Positions 27,520-36,068 of a DNA stretch of 57,057 nucleotides are shown in pieces. Made by a program: the position numbers and the translations under genes. The stretch is from JBCCFW01 sp039029535. Its GTDB lineage: Bacteria > Acidobacteriota > JBCCFW01. The stretch covers positions 1 through 57,057 of the forward strand of contig JBCCFW010000027.1 in the NCBI GenBank assembly GCA_039029535.1, given 5' to 3'. How positions within the stretch are numbered: position 1 is the stretch's first letter; every line of letters begins with the position of its first letter. The notes below the pieces were generated by a model. The model saw only the letters and a list, made by a program, of their open reading frames with translations. It searched no databases and was not told the origin of the DNA.

Positions 27520-29352
27520 ATGCCTGGCGACGAGCTCGCAACGCGTCTCCGAGCCGCCCGAGAGCGGGCGGGCCTGGGCGTGCGGGAGCTGGCGAGCCTC
27601 CTCGGCGTGTCGCCGGCCACCATCAGCCAGGCGGAAGCGGGCGGCGATCCCCGACGCTCGACGCTGCTGCGCTACCTCGAGGTGCTGCCGAGCCTGCGTC
27701 CGTCGGACCTCGTCGGCGCGGGCGCGCCCTCGCCACCGCTGCACTCGCCGGCGGCCTGGCAGCTCGTGCGCGACGTCCACGGCTGGTCGGCCCAGCGCTT
27801 CGTGCTCACCGTGGAGGTCGGACCAGACGGACGACGGGGTCATCTCCGTCTCGTCGGCGCGCGACCGACCCAAGGGTCGCTGACCGACGACGTCGTGCGA
27901 CAGCGTCTCTTGAGAACCTTGTTCCGAGGCTCGCCTCACCTTCGTACAGAGATCGCGGCCGAGCCCGGTGACCTGAAGGCTCGCTCACGTCGTCTCGACG
28001 ACCACGGCTTCCGCCACGAGCTGCGCTTCCCACGGGAGTTGCAGAGCCAGGGCATCGAGTACCGACGTCAGCAGCTCGGCGACGACCTCCCGCCCGGCTA
28101 CTCGACGCCGGGGAGCCTGGTCGTGTCGGCGCTCATGGCCGAGGGCGCCTCCTTGGCCATCGACTTCCCCGTGGAGAGCTTCGAGGTCGTCGTCGAGTTT
28201 GCCGCCGACGTGCCCTTCCCCGAGCACGCCCGGGTGCGAGCCTGGAGTGACCTGCAGGCAGCGCAAGCCGAGGTGTCCGACCTCCTCCCCTTCCTTCATC
28301 CAGAGGGCGTCAAGGTGCGCCGGTCGGCGGCGAAGCGTCGGCTCTCCATGGTCGTCGAGCGACCACCTTGCGGTCTCTACTACGGGCTCGGCTGGGGTGG
28401 TGGCGACGTGGCGGAGTCGGGCGTGCCGACGGTCGTCGGCCCGTGGCCCGAAGAAGGAGTCGACGCGGCGCAGGCGGTCCAGGCAGCGCGGGAGGACCAG
28501 GGCTGGTCACGACGCGAGTTGGCGCGCAAGCTCGACGTCTCCCCCGTCACGGTCACGCGGCTGGAGGAAGGCACGGACGTGCGACGGTCGATCCTCGACG
28601 GCTGTCTCGAGGTCCTGCCGCGCTTGCAGCCCGAGCAGCTCTTGCCGGTGCGTCCGGGCGAGGGGCCCTTCAATCGGCTGGACGCCTGGGAACACCAGCG
28701 CGACCTCCTCGGCATCGAGAGCGAGCTGGAGCGCAAGACCCTCGTCATCACCGCGGCAGGCGATGCCCACGCGCTCTGCGAGAGCCTTGGCGTGCGACGG
28801 GTGCGTCCGGGCGGCTCACCGTTCCGCATTCGCTACGGCTCGGCGCGGGCCGCGTCGAAGCGTCTGCCGACGGTGCTCAAGACGGTGGAGGACGCCGTCG
28901 CTCGTCAGGCCGACGAGAGCGGGCTGCGCGTGCGGATCATCGCGAGGCCGCAGGGTCGGCTCGTCCACGAGATCACCGTGCCGCCGGAGCTCGCGGCGGT
29001 CGGGGCGTCGTACACGCGACGGCTGTTCACGCCGGGCTTCTTCGATCCCGACGCGTCAGACGATCGCCCGACTCGCTGGGACGGTGCTGCCATCGTGCCG
29101 ACCTTCGCGGTGCAGAGGCTGGAGCTGGTGGTTCAGCTCCCGCCGGGCGTGCGCTTCGGCGACGTGGTGTTCGGTGTTCATCCGCGCATCCTCATCGACG
29201 GCCCCTTCGCGGAAGGTGACGTGTCGGAGAGGTTGCACCCGGAAGGCATGCGGGTCGTCGAGGACCGCAAGGAGCGGATGCTGCGGCTGGAGGTCAAGCA
29301 TCCGCTAGTTGGGTTCTTGTACGATGTCTTCTGGGAGACGCAGGGGACCTGA
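27520..29352 (+). CDS. Internally duplicated XRE-type regulator with two HTH domains
   Basis: The 610-residue protein is two similar halves in tandem. Half 1 (about 1-305) starts with an XRE helix-turn-helix (LRAARERAGLGVRELASLLG, then VSPATISQAEAG). Half 2 (about 306-610) starts with another (VQAAREDQGWSRRELARKLD, then VSPVTVTRLEEG). Each is followed by a domain of about 240 residues that ends in a matching motif: LHPEGVKVRRSAAKRRLSMV near 265 and LHPEGMRVVEDRKERMLRLE near 575, followed in each by a P..G..Y...W pattern. The effector-like domain is not one I recognise. The ATG lies two bases after the oleB stop, so it belongs to the pfaC-oleAB operon and may control it. The fusion would let one chain bind a two-half-site operator. 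Confidence 0.8.
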   Translation: MPGDELATRLRAARERAGLGVRELASLLGVSPATISQAEAGGDPRRSTLLRYLEVLPSLRPSDLVGAGAPSPPLHSPAAWQLVRDVHGWSAQRFVLTVEVGPDGRRGHLRLVGARPTQGSLTDDVVRQRLLRTLFRGSPHLRTEIAAEPGDLKARSRRLDDHGFRHELRFPRELQSQGIEYRRQQLGDDLPPGYSTPGSLVVSALMAEGASLAIDFPVESFEVVVEFAADVPFPEHARVRAWSDLQAAQAEVSDLLPFLHPEGVKVRRSAAKRRLSMVVERPPCGLYYGLGWGGGDVAESGVPTVVGPWPEEGVDAAQAVQAAREDQGWSRRELARKLDVSPVTVTRLEEGTDVRRSILDGCLEVLPRLQPEQLLPVRPGEGPFNRLDAWEHQRDLLGIESELERKTLVITAAGDAHALCESLGVRRVRPGGSPFRIRYGSARAASKRLPTVLKTVEDAVARQADESGLRVRIIARPQGRLVHEITVPPELAAVGASYTRRLFTPGFFDPDASDDRPTRWDGAAIVPTFAVQRLELVVQLPPGVRFGDVVFGVHPRILIDGPFAEGDVSERLHPEGMRVVEDRKERMLRLEVKHPLVGFLYDVFWETQGT

Positions 29353-29381
29353 CCTCGGCGTTCTCTGGGGAGGGAAGAGCG

Positions 29382-29795
29382 ATGAGCAAGCGTCGTGCAG
29401 ACTGCCTCGTGCTGGCCTACTTGTTCAGCGTGATGGCACCGGTGGCATACCTCCAGGGAGCGCTCGTCCAGGCCCTGCTGGCTCGCTTGGCTGACTTCGA
29501 GCCGGATCCGCTTCTCGCTCATCTTTGGCCACTCGTGATCTCCTTCTTCCTGTTCGGAGTCTCGGTGCTCGCCGGCATCGCATGGGCCCTCGCGGATCTC
29601 AGCCGACGCTTCCCAGGCGATGACACTCAGGCATCGCTGCACGAGTCCATCTCCGAGATCGCCTTCAACTTCGGTCGTCAGCAACCTCCGATGGTCGATC
29701 GGTGGAGGAAGGGCATCGTCCTCATCGCTCCCGTGGCGGTCCCCCTCTACTACTTCCGCCACGTCCGACCCGAGCTCGGCGGCGAGCCGTCCTGA
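29382..29795 (+). CDS. Small membrane protein, last gene of the pfaC-ole operon
   Basis: The 137-residue protein starts at ATG 29382 behind GGAGGGAAGAGCG, 29 bases after the duplicated XRE gene. It has about three hydrophobic segments: LVLAYLFSVMAPVAYLQGAL, LWPLVISFFLFGVSVLAGIA and IVLIAPVAVPLYYFRHV. A soluble loop (residues about 75-105) joins the last two. No family is recognised. Its position suggests an inner-membrane accessory function of the operon, but nothing in the sequence specifies it. It is convergent with the secreted protein A1 gene across 60 bases. Confidence 0.65.
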   Translation: MSKRRADCLVLAYLFSVMAPVAYLQGALVQALLARLADFEPDPLLAHLWPLVISFFLFGVSVLAGIAWALADLSRRFPGDDTQASLHESISEIAFNFGRQQPPMVDRWRKGIVLIAPVAVPLYYFRHVRPELGGEPS

Positions 29796-29855
29796 GACGC
29801 ACGCGCGAGTGCTCAGCCCGGCATCTCTCGGAAGAACGATTCCGCATGCCCTGGC

Positions 29856-31610
29856 TCAAGGCGAGTAGTGCCCCGCGGTCTGCTCGGTGCCGTCGCTACC
29901 GACCGGAACGACCAGGAAGTAGGAGTCGAGCCCGTCGCGAAGGGGAACGGAGAGACCGGGGTCTTCGGTCGCGCCATCGCGGTCGTCGTCGGTGATGTCC
30001 ATGAAGACGGGGTCCTCCGGCCACCGCCCTCGCCCACTCGTCGGCCGAACCGCATCACCGCGATAGAGACGGTGACCCAGTCGACAGGGGTCTTCGCTGC
30101 TCTCCCAGCTCACGCGGAGAACCGATGCCGATTCACGGTGAAGGAGTACCGGAGAAGCGAGCACCGAAGCAGCACAACCGGCGCCCCCGGTGATCTCGAA
30201 CAGGTCACAGTGAAACGCCTGTGTCCGATCGGGATTGGTCACGCGGATGTCGCGACCACCGAGCTCCGTTCCCGGCTCGACCGTGAGCTCGACCTCGACG
30301 TGACGCGAGTCGAGAACGCGGACCGCACGCACGTTCACGCCAGGCCCGAAGTCCACCGTCGCTCCGACCACGTAAGGACCACCGACCAGGGTCACGGTCA
30401 AGTTCTCACCCCGCCTCGCCATCGGCGGAACCGCCGACTCGAGCAGGATGGGGTCGAGCCGAGCGACGGCGACGGGCTGCCTGAAATCGGGGTGCCAGCC
30501 AACCTGAGTCGCGACGCGAGTGTCCATGTCGACCTCCCAGATCACGCCATCGGGATGATCTGGCAAGCCATCGCCATCCAGGTCGTCAGCGACGGTGTCC
30601 CCATCGGCATCGAGAGATGCCATGGCATCCAGCACGAGCAAGCGACGAGCTCCCGCGACGGTCAGGCTCACCGGATCGACGAGCTCGGGGATCGGGGTCA
30701 GCTCCAGCGGCCCCATCATCCCCATGCTCCAGATCCCCGGTGCCAAGCCGCCCGTGCCCCCACCGAGCAGCCAGGCGTCGGTCGGACCGAGCGCGAGGTC
30801 ACGCAAGTCCGCGGGCTCCGACGGAACATTCGCCAGGCTCGCTCGTCCCGTCGCCACGTTGACGGTGAACCAGATTCCCCGATGGGTGTCCGAGGGGCGC
30901 AGCGCCGATCGGTCGAGCACGTGCAGCACGCCGGCCTCGTCGAACGTCACGGCGATGGGGTCCTCGAAGATCGGCCGGCCGTCCGGCAACGACTCCGAAT
31001 GGACATCACCGGCACTGATGAGCGCGACCTCACCCGTCGCGATGCTCACCGAGTAGATCGCGCCGTGGCCGCTACCACCCAGGCGGTCCGGACCGAGACC
31101 GAGGGGATCGGCCTCTGGATCGGCGACGACGAGGAGCTCGGTACCCGGCCACCAGGCCAGGCCCGTCGGTTCCACGAACAAGGCCGGTGCCTCGACCGAA
31201 CAGTCGAGGGACGCCTCGCAGGTCGTCCCGTCGGCAAGCACCCGCAAGTCCCCGGACATGAGATCGAGCCCGAGCACGCCTCCAGGGCCCGAACCGCCAG
31301 CAGGATCCGGCCCCAGACCGGCAGGATCCATCTCGGCATCCAGGACGAAGAGCCGTCGCCCATCCGCGAGCGCGAGGTCCGTCCGTCGACCCACCGGACC
31401 AGCGAGCCCCAGCGGCTGGACGCTGTCTGGCAGGGCTTCGTCCAGGTCCACGTCGAAAATGCTACCGGTCGGTTCGCCGACGGAGTCGGTTCGGTCCACG
31501 ACCACCAGCTCGGCGCACTCTCCCTGCGCCCACGCACCCACCGGGACCAGGCCGAGGACGGCCAGAGCTCCGAGCAGCTGCATGAGCGAGTTGACCAACT
31601 TCCTGTCCAC
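29856..31610 (-). CDS. Secreted propeller/IPT/FnIII-like protein A1
   Basis: The GTG start (complement 31608-31610) was chosen because GGAGAT lies six bases upstream and a signal peptide follows (VDRKLVNSLMQLLGALAVLG, then LVPVGAWA before QGECAE). The 584-residue protein has an N-terminal propeller-like region with repeated units (VEPTGLAWWPGTELLVVADPE, FEDPIAVTFDEAGVLHVLD, LVDPVSLTVAGARRLLVLD). A calcium-type loop (DADGDTVADDLDGDGLPD) follows. Next come an IPT/TIG-like domain (GENLTVTLVGGPYVVGATVDF, IRVTNPDRTQAF) and a fibronectin-like end closing YFLVVPVG...GHYSP. It is paralogous throughout to A2 at 38131-39888. It lies downstream of B1 and has its own operator-like palindrome. The likely place is outside the cytoplasm; the ligand is unknown. 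Confidence 0.78.
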   Translation of the reverse strand: MDRKLVNSLMQLLGALAVLGLVPVGAWAQGECAELVVVDRTDSVGEPTGSIFDVDLDEALPDSVQPLGLAGPVGRRTDLALADGRRLFVLDAEMDPAGLGPDPAGGSGPGGVLGLDLMSGDLRVLADGTTCEASLDCSVEAPALFVEPTGLAWWPGTELLVVADPEADPLGLGPDRLGGSGHGAIYSVSIATGEVALISAGDVHSESLPDGRPIFEDPIAVTFDEAGVLHVLDRSALRPSDTHRGIWFTVNVATGRASLANVPSEPADLRDLALGPTDAWLLGGGTGGLAPGIWSMGMMGPLELTPIPELVDPVSLTVAGARRLLVLDAMASLDADGDTVADDLDGDGLPDHPDGVIWEVDMDTRVATQVGWHPDFRQPVAVARLDPILLESAVPPMARRGENLTVTLVGGPYVVGATVDFGPGVNVRAVRVLDSRHVEVELTVEPGTELGGRDIRVTNPDRTQAFHCDLFEITGGAGCAASVLASPVLLHRESASVLRVSWESSEDPCRLGHRLYRGDAVRPTSGRGRWPEDPVFMDITDDDRDGATEDPGLSVPLRDGLDSYFLVVPVGSDGTEQTAGHYSP

Positions 31611-31691
31611 GGAATCTCCACGACATCGGTGAGCCGAGACCGTCTGAGCTCGACAAAGTTCGCGCAAGCCGGCCTCACCTGCAACTCGTCG

Positions 31692-31709
31692 TGATCACTT
31701 TGGAGATCA
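31692..31709 (-). promoter_or_regulatory. Operator-like palindrome, copy 1 (A1)
   Basis: The 18-bp imperfect palindrome TGATCACTTTGGAGATCA lies 82 bases upstream of the A1 start codon. CAA at 31682-31684 (TTG on the gene strand, a possible -35) begins 18.5 bases from its centre, the same spacing as in copies 2 and 3. This copy is the most diverged of the four. Confidence 0.6.
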
Positions 31710-31772
31710 GAACAGCCCTGCCGACTCGGAGCGAACATGGATCGGAGGCTCGAGGCCCGGTCCAGTCAGGTC

Positions 31773-33083
31773 TCATTCCCAGTCGAGCCGAACGCCCCCA
31801 CCGTCACGATGGACTCGGAGTCTCGAACGGTTCGCGGGATCGGCCGGTGTTCGACGCGAGCCGATCCGGAAGAAGACGAGCGTCGCGTCGCGGGTTTCGT
31901 CGGTGTCGTCGAGCACGCTGAGCGTCGACGATGGCAACACCTCGAAGAGGGGCGGGAAAGTTCCCCCGCGTGCGCGAAACAGTGCCCCGCTCAGGCAGGT
32001 GGTCGTCGGGTCGGCACAGCTCGTGCCCATGCCCTGGAAGTTGCCCTCGAGATCCTCGCAGGTGGGTAGAGTGAGATCCTCACAGTCACTGTCGGGTAGA
32101 CCATCGCCGTCGCTATCCTCACCGAGACAGCAGGCGCCAATCAGGGCATCACAGGTCGTGGGCTCACACGCCGTGTCGTCGCCCAGGTAGAAACCGCCAG
32201 CGAGGTGGCACGCGCTCCAACCCAGGACTTCGCACCCACCCGGCGAAGCACCGGTATCCGGTAGGCAGCAGGCACCAGTCGGTTCTGCGCCGCAGGAGGT
32301 CGCCGTGCAACCCGTGCCATCACCTCCGTACTCGCCGCCAGCGGCGGCGCAATCGGACGCGCTCAGCTCCAGGCACTCCGTCGTGCCCATCATCGGGTTC
32401 GTCACGCAACAGGCTCCGAACAACTCGTCGCTACACGAAACGGTCTCGCAGCTCGTCCCCACACCGTGATGAATTCCGCCAAACAGGGTGCAGTCGGCCT
32501 CGATGGTCTCCCCGCATGCTCCGTCCGCGCCGAGGCAGCAAGCTCCGAAAGAACAAGGAGGATCCACCGCACAGGACGTGCCAGCTTCGAACTCACCGCC
32601 CACGGAGGAGCAAGTCGAGGCGGCGAAGTCGTAGCAATCCTCCCAGCCGGTCATGGGATCGTCGTAACAGCAGGCCCCCACCGGATCAGAGCAGGGCAGG
32701 TCGTCGCAACCCGTCCCGTCACCGGAGTAGTCTCCGCCGCTGGCCGCGCACTCGGCCTCGGTGAGCTCGAAGCAGGAGATCGCACCCATTGTCGCCACGC
32801 AGCAGGCGCCGGTGATCGTGCAGTCAGCTCCTGCCATCGGGTCGCAATCGACTCCGTCGCCCTGGTAGATCCCTCCTGAGGCGAGACAATCAACCGGGTC
32901 CAGCACGAGACAACCGGGGCCATCAGGGATGCCGTCGCCGTCCAAGTCGACCTCGGCGAGACAACAGGCTCCTCCCTGAGCCGAGACCGAAGTCGCCTGG
33001 AAGCCCAGGACGAAGAAAAGGGTGGCGCAGAGTAGGGCGCGACCGACGAGCAAGGAGACCTGACGTTCACGGGGCGCTGTCAT
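31773..33083 (-). CDS. Secreted Cys-rich GACC-repeat protein B1 (seven repeats)
   Basis: The ATG (complement 33081-33083) is preceded by GAGGT and begins a signal peptide (RQVSLLVGRALLCATLFFVL ending VSAQGGACC). The 436-residue protein is built from seven repeats of about 45 residues, each opening GACC and following the pattern GACC...C..L....C...GG.Y.GDGT.C....C, so disulfide-stabilised units are expected outside the cytoplasm. After the repeats comes a C-terminal tail of about 80 residues (FPPLFEVLP, DATLVFFRIGSR, GGVRLDWE) shared with B2. It lies upstream of A1 on the same strand, separated by 162 bases that hold A1's palindrome. It is probably structural or adhesive; no catalytic motif is visible. 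Confidence 0.8.
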   Translation of the reverse strand: MTAPRERQVSLLVGRALLCATLFFVLGFQATSVSAQGGACCLAEVDLDGDGIPDGPGCLVLDPVDCLASGGIYQGDGVDCDPMAGADCTITGACCVATMGAISCFELTEAECAASGGDYSGDGTGCDDLPCSDPVGACCYDDPMTGWEDCYDFAASTCSSVGGEFEAGTSCAVDPPCSFGACCLGADGACGETIEADCTLFGGIHHGVGTSCETVSCSDELFGACCVTNPMMGTTECLELSASDCAAAGGEYGGDGTGCTATSCGAEPTGACCLPDTGASPGGCEVLGWSACHLAGGFYLGDDTACEPTTCDALIGACCLGEDSDGDGLPDSDCEDLTLPTCEDLEGNFQGMGTSCADPTTTCLSGALFRARGGTFPPLFEVLPSSTLSVLDDTDETRDATLVFFRIGSRRTPADPANRSRLRVHRDGGGVRLDWE

Positions 33084-33171
33084 GAAAGGGACCTCGGTAA
33101 GCGGGGGAGGCTGACGGTCGGCCTCCGTACCAACAGATGCTGCTGCCTACCTCATGGAACGACAACGCGAG

Positions 33172-33191
33172 CTGATCACTTCGGCGATCAG
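33172..33191 (-). promoter_or_regulatory. Operator-like palindrome, copy 2 (B1)
   Basis: The palindrome CTGATCACTTCGGCGATCAG lies 89 bases upstream of the B1 start. CAA at 33163-33165 is 18.5 bases from its centre, and on the gene strand the hexamer reads TTGTCG, as for copy 4. The outer C-G and T-A pairs differ from copy 3, but symmetry is kept. Confidence 0.65.
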
Positions 33192-33631
33192 ACGACGACT
33201 CCACGGTGGTCGCAGGGCCTCGCCCCAGTACCTGGACAACCGCATTCTTCCGCATCGGGAGACCGGTCAGATGTCGAGTCGACCGTCTCGTCGCTTGGGG
33301 CATGGCCCACTCGCACGAATCCCCCGGCGACACCGGACTCATGGATTGGCCGGGCTCCTCCGGCCAGCATCCTCACCCATTCGCCGGCGAGGCAGGAGGT
33401 CGCAACCAGCGTCGTCCGTGACGAAGGAGCGCAGCGAGCCCAGCGGCTCGGACGGGCCGAACACGCCCACGAGAAGTCGATGCAGAACCGGCGCTCACCG
33501 CATGGCAAGCGCACCGGATTCAAGACGACCAGGCAGTGACATGACCAACCTCAGTCGCGCTCCCACGACCGAAGGTAAGGAAGAAGCTGCATGAGAAGCC
33601 AGCCGCCTCGATCACTCGTGCGAGCATGCGC
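33192..33631. other. Gene-free region upstream of B1
   Basis: About 440 bases between the B1 promoter region and the small membrane protein gene. Two overlapping open frames exist, one on each strand, but both have Arg/Ser/Pro-rich translations without domain features or ribosome sites. I see no RNA gene or repeat here. Confidence 0.4.
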
Positions 33632-34234
33632 TCAGGCCGCAGCCTCCCGGAAGAACGACCTCCGCACGAGCTGCGCGTGACGGCTCCCCGTGCCCCACTG
33701 CCGCCACCGATACTCCTCGCACCAGCGCGCCATGCGATCGACTTCGAGGTCGCTGAACGGGGTGTCGTTCAGGAGTTGCTTGACCTCGGCCAAGAGCTGA
33801 CGTCGCTTCCGTCGACCGGTCAGCAGGAGCCAGGCCGGCACGGCGACCAGCAACAGCCAAGCCAGGACCGCGAGCAAGCCCGGGGCCGAGACCATCGAGT
33901 GACTCGCCACCTCCAGGACCCAGACCGTCGCGATGACCGCGAACAGGAGGCCGACGGTCAGCAGGCCGATGCGGAAGCTCTGCTTGCCGCCGAGCACGTC
34001 GTGGGTGGTCAGCGCGGTCTTGATCCGCGTGCGCTGCTCCTCGTGCTCGGCGCGCTCGGCCTGGACCGTGCCGGTCTCCACCAGCGCCTCCCGGACCTCC
34101 AGGAGCTGATGCGTGAGCTCGGCGATGCGGCGATCGGCGGCGGACAGGCCCCGGCTCTTGGCCAGGCCCCACAGGAATGAGACGACCGTGCAGATGCTGG
34201 CGACGATTCCCAGGATGACGTTGAGCGAGTCCAT
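33632..34234 (-). CDS. Membrane protein with coiled-coil segment, unknown function
   Basis: The ATG (complement 34232-34234) follows GGAGGG. The 200-residue protein has an N-terminal membrane anchor (VILGIVASICTVVSFLWGLA), a charged helical stretch likely to form a coiled coil (about 30-75, DRRIAELTHQLLEVREALVE), and two close membrane helices (IGLLTVGLLFAVIATVWVLE and LLAVLAWLLLVAVPAWLLL). A basic C-terminal cytoplasmic tail follows. No family is recognised. It lies downstream of the RTX-like gene on the same strand (85 bases apart). Confidence 0.65.
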   Translation of the reverse strand: MDSLNVILGIVASICTVVSFLWGLAKSRGLSAADRRIAELTHQLLEVREALVETGTVQAERAEHEEQRTRIKTALTTHDVLGGKQSFRIGLLTVGLLFAVIATVWVLEVASHSMVSAPGLLAVLAWLLLVAVPAWLLLTGRRKRRQLLAEVKQLLNDTPFSDLEVDRMARWCEEYRWRQWGTGSRHAQLVRRSFFREAAA

Positions 34235-34319
34235 GGACCGAGTCCCTCCACGCGTCGAACGAAACGAAGCGTGGGGATCCTACGCGACCTGCTCGCCAGG
34301 GTTGCGACTCCTCCAACGG

Positions 34320-35903
34320 CTAACGCCCGCAGGAGTTGCTCAGGTCCCGCTCCGTGGCGCCGCAAAGCCCGGAAGCTCCCGAGGGGACCGGTCCGAGCCT
34401 CTCCACCCCAGCACCGTCCAGTCCCCACGAGCCCTCGACCGAGGCGCCGTCGGTGGCCACCAGGAGCCACCACGCGAGCCCCGTCGGATCGCTGCTCGCG
34501 TCGACCGAGCCCTCCCAGACGAACGGTGACGTCGCCCCGAGGGCACAGAGTCCGCCACCTACCTCGAACGTCCCGCTCGCCGTCGTCGGAAGCTGCGACC
34601 CACCGCCGTGCACGAGCACGTGGTCGACCGCACCGGCGCACGCAACGTCGTCCCAGGACAGCGAGAGCGTGGTGCCGGTCGGCTCCAGCTTGGCCACTCT
34701 CATGGTCGGCGGCACCGCTGGCGGTGCGGGTCCGACCGTGCGATCGGCGAAGCGGAGCAGCTCGCAGTCGGCGTCGACCACGTCGATCCCGTCCCGACCG
34801 GGCACCGTGTCTTCGACCGTCGTGGACCCGTCCACCGTGATCACGTACTCGGCCCACGGCCCGGTGAACACGACGGTGTCCGTGCCGCCCTTGCACTCGA
34901 TGTCGTTGTCTCCGGAGTTCCCACCGAGCACGTTGTCCCAGTCGTTGCCGGTGAGATCGCTGTCGTTGCTGCCCGTCAGTCGCACCCGGGTGAGGTGCCG
35001 TGACTTGAGCACGTACTCCTCGCTCGGCTCGGGGGCATGGCAGTCGAACCGCCCCGTGAGCTCGGCGGCAACTCGACAATCGAAGGAGAACACCGGCGGG
35101 AGGAAGGCGAGCATGGCCGTCAGGCCGGCGGGGTCGCCGGCTGCCATCGCCGCAGGAGTGTTGAAGGCGTACTCCCCGTAGAACGACGTGCCATCTCGAG
35201 TGGGGTCGTGAGCCCAGAGTCCGTACTGCACGTCGATGATGCTGATGATGTACTCGAACGGACGGTCCGCTGCCGGGAGGTCCGGGGGCGGGATCCAGAG
35301 CCCGGCCGCCATCGCCGCGTTGGTCGCCGCCGTGATCTCCGCGTGATGGGTGGGCAGCGTCGGCTCGATGCCCGCCCCGTGCACGAGATGGAAGACCTCT
35401 TCCAGCGTCGCGTCGCGGTTGGTGTTGGCGACGTACTCGGCCGAGCCCTCGACGACCGACTCCTCCGCGTAGAGGTCCTGGAAGAACAGCGGGGTCGAGC
35501 CCAACGGACCCTCGATCGCCCGAAAGGAGTCCGCTTCGGTGTTGAAGTACACCAAGGTCGCGTCGAGATCGGCCATCGAGTTTGCTACCGCCGTCTTGTC
35601 GGCGCCGTGCACGGTGCCCGGTGCATCGGTGAGGTAGAAGCGCATGATCTCGCGGGCCCGGACCGCCATCTCGTCCGTCACGCGGTCCTGGAGCAAGAAG
35701 TGGATCGCGCCTCCGTTGGGGGCGGTGATCTTCGTGTAGCGGTCGAAGAGATCCGTGAAGACGGGGCCCACCGTGTCGGGCAAGGGCACGATGCCGTTGG
35801 GCGTCACCGAGATGTCGATGTCGTCGGGCAGGGTCTGAGCGGTGACGCAGGCGCCGGCCGTCAGGAGCTGTGCGACGAGCAGGCAGACGAGGGTTCGGAC
35901 CAT
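34320..35903 (-). CDS. Secreted protein with RTX-like calcium-binding and fibronectin-like end
   Basis: The ATG (complement 35901-35903) is preceded by GGAGAGA and begins the signal peptide MVRTLVCLLVAQLLTAGACV followed by TAQ. The 527-residue protein has a first domain of about 290 residues with no canonical active site; EEVFHLVHGAG and LPTHHAEI give a His/Glu-rich patch but no HExxH. A short haemolysin-type region follows (TGNDWDNVLGGNSGDNDIEC, then TDTVVF), typical of extracellular calcium-binding repeats. The C-terminus is fibronectin-like and Cys-containing (TTLSLSWDDVACAGAVDHVL, then WWLLVATDG and a last SNSCGR). It is divergent from the OmpR-type regulator across 165 bases, so the two may be co-regulated. 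Confidence 0.65.
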   Translation of the reverse strand: MVRTLVCLLVAQLLTAGACVTAQTLPDDIDISVTPNGIVPLPDTVGPVFTDLFDRYTKITAPNGGAIHFLLQDRVTDEMAVRAREIMRFYLTDAPGTVHGADKTAVANSMADLDATLVYFNTEADSFRAIEGPLGSTPLFFQDLYAEESVVEGSAEYVANTNRDATLEEVFHLVHGAGIEPTLPTHHAEITAATNAAMAAGLWIPPPDLPAADRPFEYIISIIDVQYGLWAHDPTRDGTSFYGEYAFNTPAAMAAGDPAGLTAMLAFLPPVFSFDCRVAAELTGRFDCHAPEPSEEYVLKSRHLTRVRLTGSNDSDLTGNDWDNVLGGNSGDNDIECKGGTDTVVFTGPWAEYVITVDGSTTVEDTVPGRDGIDVVDADCELLRFADRTVGPAPPAVPPTMRVAKLEPTGTTLSLSWDDVACAGAVDHVLVHGGGSQLPTTASGTFEVGGGLCALGATSPFVWEGSVDASSDPTGLAWWLLVATDGASVEGSWGLDGAGVERLGPVPSGASGLCGATERDLSNSCGR

Positions 35904-36068
35904 TCCGGTCTCTCCAGGCCGGGCCGACAGGCCCGAGGCTCCCTCAAGATGGACCGCCCCGACCGACCTTGCATTACCGCAACGTGACGGTCCGCCGGAA
36001 GGTCGGGGAGCTCGTGATACAAACTGAGACGACCGGCCGTCACTCGGGCCGATCGCTGGAGACGAGTC

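Noticed and set aside
33154..33594. 146-residue open frame in the gap upstream of B1
   Set aside because: Arg/Ser-rich translation with no domain and no ribosome site. It runs over the B1 operator.
34320..35903. Metalloprotease reading of the RTX-like secreted protein
   Set aside because: His/Glu-rich patches exist but no HExxH or other complete zinc motif is present.
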